Positions 58,830-64,000 of a stretch of DNA of 64,000 nt are shown here, piece after piece. The notes below the pieces were generated by a model. That model saw only the letters and a list, made by a program, of their open reading frames with translations. It was not told the origin of the DNA and ran no database searches. The position numbers were made by a program, and so were the translations under genes. Positions within the stretch are counted from its first letter, which is position 1. Each line of letters begins with the position of its first letter. Source of the stretch: Chlamydomonas reinhardtii (Eukaryota; Chlorophyta; Chlorophyceae; Chlamydomonadales; Chlamydomonadaceae); assembly GCF_000002595.2 (NCBI RefSeq), contig NC_057011.1, forward strand, positions 1,993,437 to 2,057,436, given 5' to 3'.

Positions 58830-61320
58830 ATGCCAGCGGCGCGGAGGGCCAAGGTTTGGTATGACAAGCATCGCAAATGCGAGGACGGATCGGAGCACGA
58901 AGGCGATCTGGAGCTGATAACCTGGAATGGTGCGTGTTTTGGGGTCGCTCGCCAGGCTCGGGGGCCGTGGCGCGAGTACAGTACCTTGCGCATGCCGCCG
59001 CTGCGACCCTCTGGCTAGCAACCCTGTCCTGTATTGTTCAGCCCGCTGTGTAAGTGGGCTGCCAGCATCAACGACGCCCCTGTGTGCATCGTGTTTGTGC
59101 CCTTGTGCCTGTGCGTGCGTGGCGCAGGCAAAACTGACGATGGCGAGAAGATGGGCTGGGGCGCTGTGGTCATTGAGGAGGCGGAGGACCACAAGCGCAG
59201 TTTCTACAACGAGTACGGTGGCGACCAGGAGAGGTTCTTTGAGTGGTGGCCGCAGGTAGGCCTGCCCTCGGCATGGGTTAGCAAGCGCTTGGAAGCGGGC
59301 ATGCCGCATGCGGCGCTGAGGTTACCACACACACATACACACATAAGGTAACATGCAGATGAACCGGCCCTCCGTCTATGTCACTTTCTTCTCACATACA
59401 CACACAAAAATTGTTGCCTCGGCCCTCAGGGCTTCCGTTGGACGTGCTGCGGCTGCACCGGTGACATGCCCTGGGGCTGCGACCACCACGGCACGGGTGA
59501 GTAAATGGTTTGAATGACTGGCGCAGCAGTCACAGCAAACCGGTGGAGGGAGTGTGAGTGGGGCTTCCGGGAGGTAGGCACGTGCGTGTCAGCCAGCCAT
59601 CCACACTGTCCGGCGGTTGCGCCACGCGCCCGCCTGCCATACACCCCGCTTTGCGCCACACATTGTAAGACGACCATTTGCCGTGCACATGTGGGACCCT
59701 GCGCTGACAGGCAGCAAGCCCTGCAAATGTGACTTCTGTGTGAGTTCTAGGCTACTGTTACCGGGGGCGCAGTAGAACTTACGGGCTCGGGACGAGCTGG
59801 GGGGCTGCGCAAAGTAAATCGGGGTCTGCATGCCGCACCCGGCCTATCTGACGCGCACATCCAACACATACACATACACAGGCCAGTATTTGCACTTACG
59901 ATTATTTGTCGTTGTGCTCTTTAATACAGGTCATGGGCAAGTCGCTACCGCCGCACATTAGCCCTCTGACGTCGCAGCAGCGCAAGGGCCTGACGCTGTC
60001 ACGGGGGCCCGACCCGCGCTCCCACAACCCGGTGAGACCAGCCACTGACTAGCTAGGATACTGGTAGCTGGGATACAAGTAGCTGGGATATTGGCAGCTG
60101 CATGACACAGCGGCATATTGATGCCACCGGCCCGCAGCATGACTGTGTAATTGGGGCCCACAGCATGCGTCTGCCGTGCGTGCGTGCTTGCGCCCGCGCC
60201 CGCGCCCTCGCCCTCGCAATACTTTTCGCATGCATGGCCTCCCCGAGCGACATCAGCAGCTCGTGAACCTCTGTCGCCCGTATACGCGCCCGTGCGCTGC
60301 TGCGCTGCTGTGTGCCCTGCCTGCAGGCCCAGGCGGCAATCAGCGAGGTCATGTAAGTTTTGGCTTTTGGCTTGTTGCTGCCGAGCATGCCTGCCACAGC
60401 AACGGCGATGTATGGCTATGGGGCCTGCCTGCTGCATGTGCGGAGGCGAGGTGTATCTTGAGCTAGAGCCGGGAATCAAGCGAGCCCCTCACATGTATGT
60501 CGCCGGAGGCCCGCGTGCTCGCTCCAGCGTGCAACAGAACTGAAGACAGCCACCCTGTCGCGTACCCCCTGCAGGCGCTCTCTGTTTGGCATGGACAAGC
60601 CAACGAAGAGCAGCGGCAGCAGCGGCGCCAGTGGCAGCGGCAGCGGCGGCAGCGGGTCGAAACCAAAGCCGAAAGCTAAGGCGGCCAAGCTTGACGCAGC
60701 TGAGAAGGCGTCCGCGGGTGCGGCGGGCAGTGGCTCCAAGAGCAGCAGCGGCGCGGCAGGTAGCAGTGGCGGCGCGGCCGGTAGCAGCGCTATGACGGCG
60801 GCAGCGGCAAGCGCAATGCGGGGCGGCGGCAGCGCTACTGGTGCGGGCGGAGCAGCGGCGTTTGCAGCAGCCACGGCAGCACCGGCTGCTGAGAAGCGCG
60901 CGTGCGCTGTGTGCAGCGCGGAGCAGCAAGCGGGTGCGTGAGTGCGTGCGGCTGTGAGCGGGGAAGGAGTGATGCGCATGTGTTGTCCATGATTTCAGGA
61001 TTGCTGGGGATATTTGGGGCCCATGCCCTGTCAAACGTACCAGACACACATGTTTGGGCATCTCGCATGCCCCTCGCATGCTTTGTGGCTCCTCTACTGG
61101 ACCGGTACCGTATTCGTCACAGCTTTCGTGACCTGATTTCCTGGCCCCCGCCCATCCGCCTATCTACCTCGCAGACGGCAAGTCGCTGATGCTGTGCGCC
61201 GCCTGCAAGGGCGTGCGCTACTGTGGCATAGACTGCCAGAAGGCGGACTGGCCGTCGCACAAGGCTGCGTGCAAGGAGCTGCGCAAGCGGGGGGCGGCGC
61301 AGCAGGCGCAGTCGCCCTAG
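58830..61320 (+). CDS. Cys-rich protein with C-terminal MYND finger
   Basis: Eight exons (58830-58929, 59128-59255, 59430-59496, 59711-59739, 59930-60031, 60327-60352, 60575-60933, 61175-61320) sum to 319 codons, 318 residues. The N-terminus (MPAARRAKVWYDKHRKCEDG, WGAVVIEEAEDHKRSFYNEY, ERFFEWWPQ) leads to a Cys/His cluster (WTCCGCTGDMPWGCDHHG, then KPCKCDFC from a 29-base exon) that looks like a metal site. A Ser/Gly/Ala linker of about 100 residues follows, then the MYND finger: CAVCSAEQQ, CAACKGVRYCGIDCQKADW, SHKAACKELRKR. The micro-exons 59711-59739 and 60327-60352 are called because only they restore the frame. The N-terminal domain is not recognised. MYND domains usually mediate protein-protein contacts in chromatin or methyltransferase complexes. 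The finger and its KAAC..LRK end resemble those of the gene at 5592. Confidence 0.8.
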
Positions 61321-61364
61321 GTGCGTGGGTGGGCGCATCATGAAGGTAGGGGCAGGTGCGTGGC

Positions 61365-61513
61365 GGTGCTGGTGCTGGTGCTGGTGCTGGTGCTGGTGCT
61401 GGTGCTGGTGCTGGTGCTGGTGCTGGTGCTGGTGCTGGTGCTGGCGCTGGCGCTGGTGCTGGTGCTGGTGCTGGTGCTGGTGCTGGTGCTGGTGCTGGTG
61501 CTGGTGCTGGTGC
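61365..61513 (+). repeat. (GGTGCT)n hexamer repeat
   Basis: About 24 units starting some 45 bases after the MYND gene stop, probably within its 3' UTR. Frames through it give long Ala-Gly or Leu-Val dipeptide runs that are not real proteins. Confidence 0.95.
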
Positions 61514-62419
61514 AGATGGCGTAGCAGGGAAGGTGGCAACAGCAGGTGCAGGTGAAGTTATGGAATTCGCGGCAGTAGCAGCAGGACGCTCATAGGCCCA
61601 GGCTCTGCCGCCGCCGCTGCAGGCTGCAACTTTTAGACATATGCCGTAGTAGTTATCAGCGTGCGTCGGTGGCGAAGTAAGCTTAGACACACAGTGGGAA
61701 TAAAACCTGGACGCGCGAAACCGGTGGTGAAGGCAGGAGCTGCAGCAGGACGTGTGGGGCGAGCAGGATGACTAATGATGGCAGGATTGGAAGCAAACAG
61801 ATCGCGTGCGGCGTCGTGGTTGCACACAGGTGCGCGCTGTCGCTGTGCATGCAACCTAATGGGGCGACGGTAGCGCAGAGAAGCGCGATTTGTCAACACA
61901 GTTCCTGGTGATAAATGAGTGACCTTGCGTTTTGTTATTTTGTATGGAAGGATTACGGTATGCGCGCGTATTGTTGGCTGGCGTGGAGGCTAGAAGCCGA
62001 CGCACGTTCGATTGACTGCATTCCTTGTCATAGGATCAATAGCGCTGTCGCACGTGAAGATTGCAGGGCGGCGGGGCCCTCGCAGCAGCACATACAGGAT
62101 GCCCACATGGCCACACCTATCCTGCCCACGAGCACACGTTGGGACGAAAAGGTAGTAGTAATGGAGGGTAGTAATGGAGGGACCTTCGTAGTTCATATTG
62201 TTACATCTGGTCTTGGCCCAGCTTGGGGGACGGAGTTGCTATAGCCTTTGCTTGCTGGCTTGGCTCGTTCTCGTATAGAGCATGTAATGCACTCGTTGCT
62301 GTCCATACTCCTCCGACCTGACACCAGCCTCTGTGTTCACTTGCATTAGGTTGCACACACGGTACCCATTCTCAATCATGCATTCTTTCCGTACAGTGTA
62401 GCCGCACGGCACTAAACGC
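61514..62419. other. Intergenic
   Basis: A 109-codon plus frame at 61915-62244 has no recognisable feature. A TGTAA lies at 62283. Nothing else seen. Confidence 0.4.
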
Positions 62420-62818
62420 ACGAATCCGTGCCGCGCACCGCCCGCACGGTGCACATGCAGGGCATCCCCTGTCGGGATCCGGGCGCAGGATGGGTTGGGT
62501 GAGAGCTTCCCTGCTCCCCAATGCGCCTAGGGCCTCGTATGCCGCGTGCAGATGCGCGTAGGGGGCGGAGAGGACAGGGCGCGTGCGGATGCATGCAGGC
62601 TTCCTGTGGGGGACCGTGGGTGCCTTGAAGGCGAGTGGCTGCTGCGGTGTGGTGTGGGTCCTGTTCCGTGCCTTTACGCCTGTACGATGCGCCGGCAGGC
62701 CCAGAGCATTCATGTCATGCAGATGGCATGCTATACCGGCACTCGGGCCGCCGGGAATCAAGACGTCCCGGCCACACGGCGGCCGGGCGCCCGACCACCC
62801 CACACGTCGCAGGGCCCA
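62420..62818 (+). repeat. ~400-bp direct repeat, copy A
   Basis: Matches 63601-64000 at about 95% by eye with one single-base length difference, offset 1181. It has no coding domain I can name. Confidence 0.85.
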
Positions 62819-63600
62819 CCGACGGGCCCATTGCCCAAGCGGTGGCTGCACAAATGCCCCGGCCTGGTTCGTTCACTCTTTCACCCATACAGGCGTGCCA
62901 GGAGCTCCCTGGCCGGGCACCGGGCGCATGCCTGGCGCGTGGGCGGGCATGCCGACATGTGTGCCGGGTGCGCATTTCGCTAGGATTCGGGCTACCCCCA
63001 CTTCAAGGTAGCTCGTTTGCGGTCATTTGGGCCTAGCTACCTGCCAATAGGCAAATGGAGGAACCGACGCCAGGAAAGTGGCGACTTTTAGCCTGACCCT
63101 CAGCTGCTCGCGACCAGGTCGGCCGCGCGAGAATTGCGAAAACAATTCCTGCAGCGTGAGCACTGGCAGCTCCACCAGCGCGACGCATAGCCAATACATG
63201 AAGATGTATATTAAATATCGCGCACAGACCAATAGCAGTAGCACACACATATGCTCGGTCGGGCCGTGACACGGTGCCCCGGCAGTACACTGCGTGCACT
63301 TCCCGGGCCTGCCACGCCCCTCTGCTGCATGCCAACCCTTCCCCCAGCCCCCCCGTCAGCTCTAGGTACATAGACATCAGACATAAGCATGACGCCTTGG
63401 CAAAGCAGCTCACACACGGTCGGCCCGTAGGCGGCGCCCAGCCTGGGGGCGTGGACACCTGTGCACATGGTGCACACGGCGCCCGGAGCTGGCAGGGGCT
63501 GCCCGGGCTGACCGCGCATGCCGACATGGCGTAGACGGCTGATACAGCTCATGTGCATGACAGGTCCGGCGCTCTGGGGAACCTTCAACCGCCGGCACGC
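62819..63600. other. Unassigned DNA between the two ~400-bp repeats
   Basis: No gene recognised. GCATGCCGACATG recurs at about 62948 and 63518, so parts of this spacer are also related to each other. Confidence 0.4.
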
Positions 63601-64000
63601 ACGAATCCGTGCCGCGCACCGCCCACATGGTGCACGTGCAGGGCATCCCCTGTCGGGATCCGTGCGTAGGATGGGTTGGGTGAGAGCTTCCCTGCTCCCC
63701 AATGCGCCCAGGGCCTCGTATGCCGCGTGCAGATGCGCGTAGGGGGCGGAGAGGACAGGGCGCGTGCGGATGCATGCAGGCTTCCTGTGGGGGACCGTGG
63801 GTGCCTTGAAGGCGAGTGGCTGCTGCGGTGTGGTGTGGGTCCTGTTCCGTGCCTTTACGCCTGTGCGCTGCGCCTGGCAGGCCCATAGCATTAATGTCAT
63901 GCAGATGGCATACTATACGGGCACTCGGGCCGCCGGGAATCAACACGGCCCGGCCACACGGCGGCCGGGCGCCCGACCACCCCACACGCTGCAGAGACCA
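63601..64000 (+). repeat. ~400-bp direct repeat, copy B, cut by window end
   Basis: Second copy of 62420-62818. It may continue past the window. Confidence 0.85.

Noticed and set aside
61321-61595. Ala-Gly or Leu-Val dipeptide-repeat proteins after the MYND gene
   Set aside because: They are all frames of the (GGTGCT)n repeat, which lies after the MYND stop.

Overview
The window is nuclear DNA of a green alga, most likely a volvocalean chlorophyte close to Chlamydomonas. The signs are high GC, dense small introns with GT..CAG borders, Ala/Gln/Gly-rich linkers, TGTAA-type poly(A) signals, abundant (CA/GT)n tracts inside introns, and a thioredoxin reductase ending in Gly-Cys-Sec-Gly. Species cannot be told from the sequence. 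No rRNA, tRNA, CRISPR array or complete mobile element was found. Exon models below were built by hand from splice borders. In every complete model the exon lengths sum to a whole number of codons, but none is tested against RNA.

Layout. 1-4576 (minus): a cyclic-nucleotide-binding protein, cut by the window edge. 5592-6849 (minus): a MYND-finger protein whose 5' end lies in a 593-bp block repeated about 1 kb away. 9275-10908 (minus): a 50-codon membrane miniprotein 22 bases ahead of an MGMT-type DNA repair methyltransferase, probably one dicistronic message. 11533-17760 (plus): a very long Gln/Ala-rich protein with an AIR9-like A9 domain. 18384-19433: a decayed protein kinase whose catalytic loop is duplicated head to head. 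21234-21515 (plus): an orphan exon resembling the last RuvC motif of TnpB/Fanzor nucleases. 22539-24392 (minus): a membrane protein with a His/Gln-rich tail. 25193-27662: a decayed coiled-coil ORF and gene-poor DNA.

From 27.6 kb the region is gene dense. 27663-31493 (plus) is a coiled-coil protein with a possible RWD-like tail, perhaps kinetochore KNL1-like. It converges on 32343-39186 (minus), an 18-exon Dicer-class DExH helicase with no RNase III domain. 39544-48139 (minus) is a 22-exon CEP162-like centriole/transition-zone protein, divergent from 48465-52501 (plus), a selenocysteine thioredoxin reductase with a candidate SECIS at 53182-53238. 54417-56571 (minus) is an oligosaccharyltransferase subunit (ribophorin II/Swp1), 57465-58431 (minus) a nucleolar RRM protein (NIFK/Nop15), and 58830-61320 (plus) a second MYND protein. 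61.3-64 kb holds a hexamer repeat and a ~400-bp dispersed direct repeat.

The genes are ordinary housekeeping, ciliary and repair functions with no shared pathway. The unusual points are the recoded UGA with its SECIS, the dicistronic pair, the stand-alone Dicer-type helicase, the TnpB/Fanzor-like exon, and a consistent polarity of dinucleotide repeats inside introns: GT after donors, CA or CT before acceptors.
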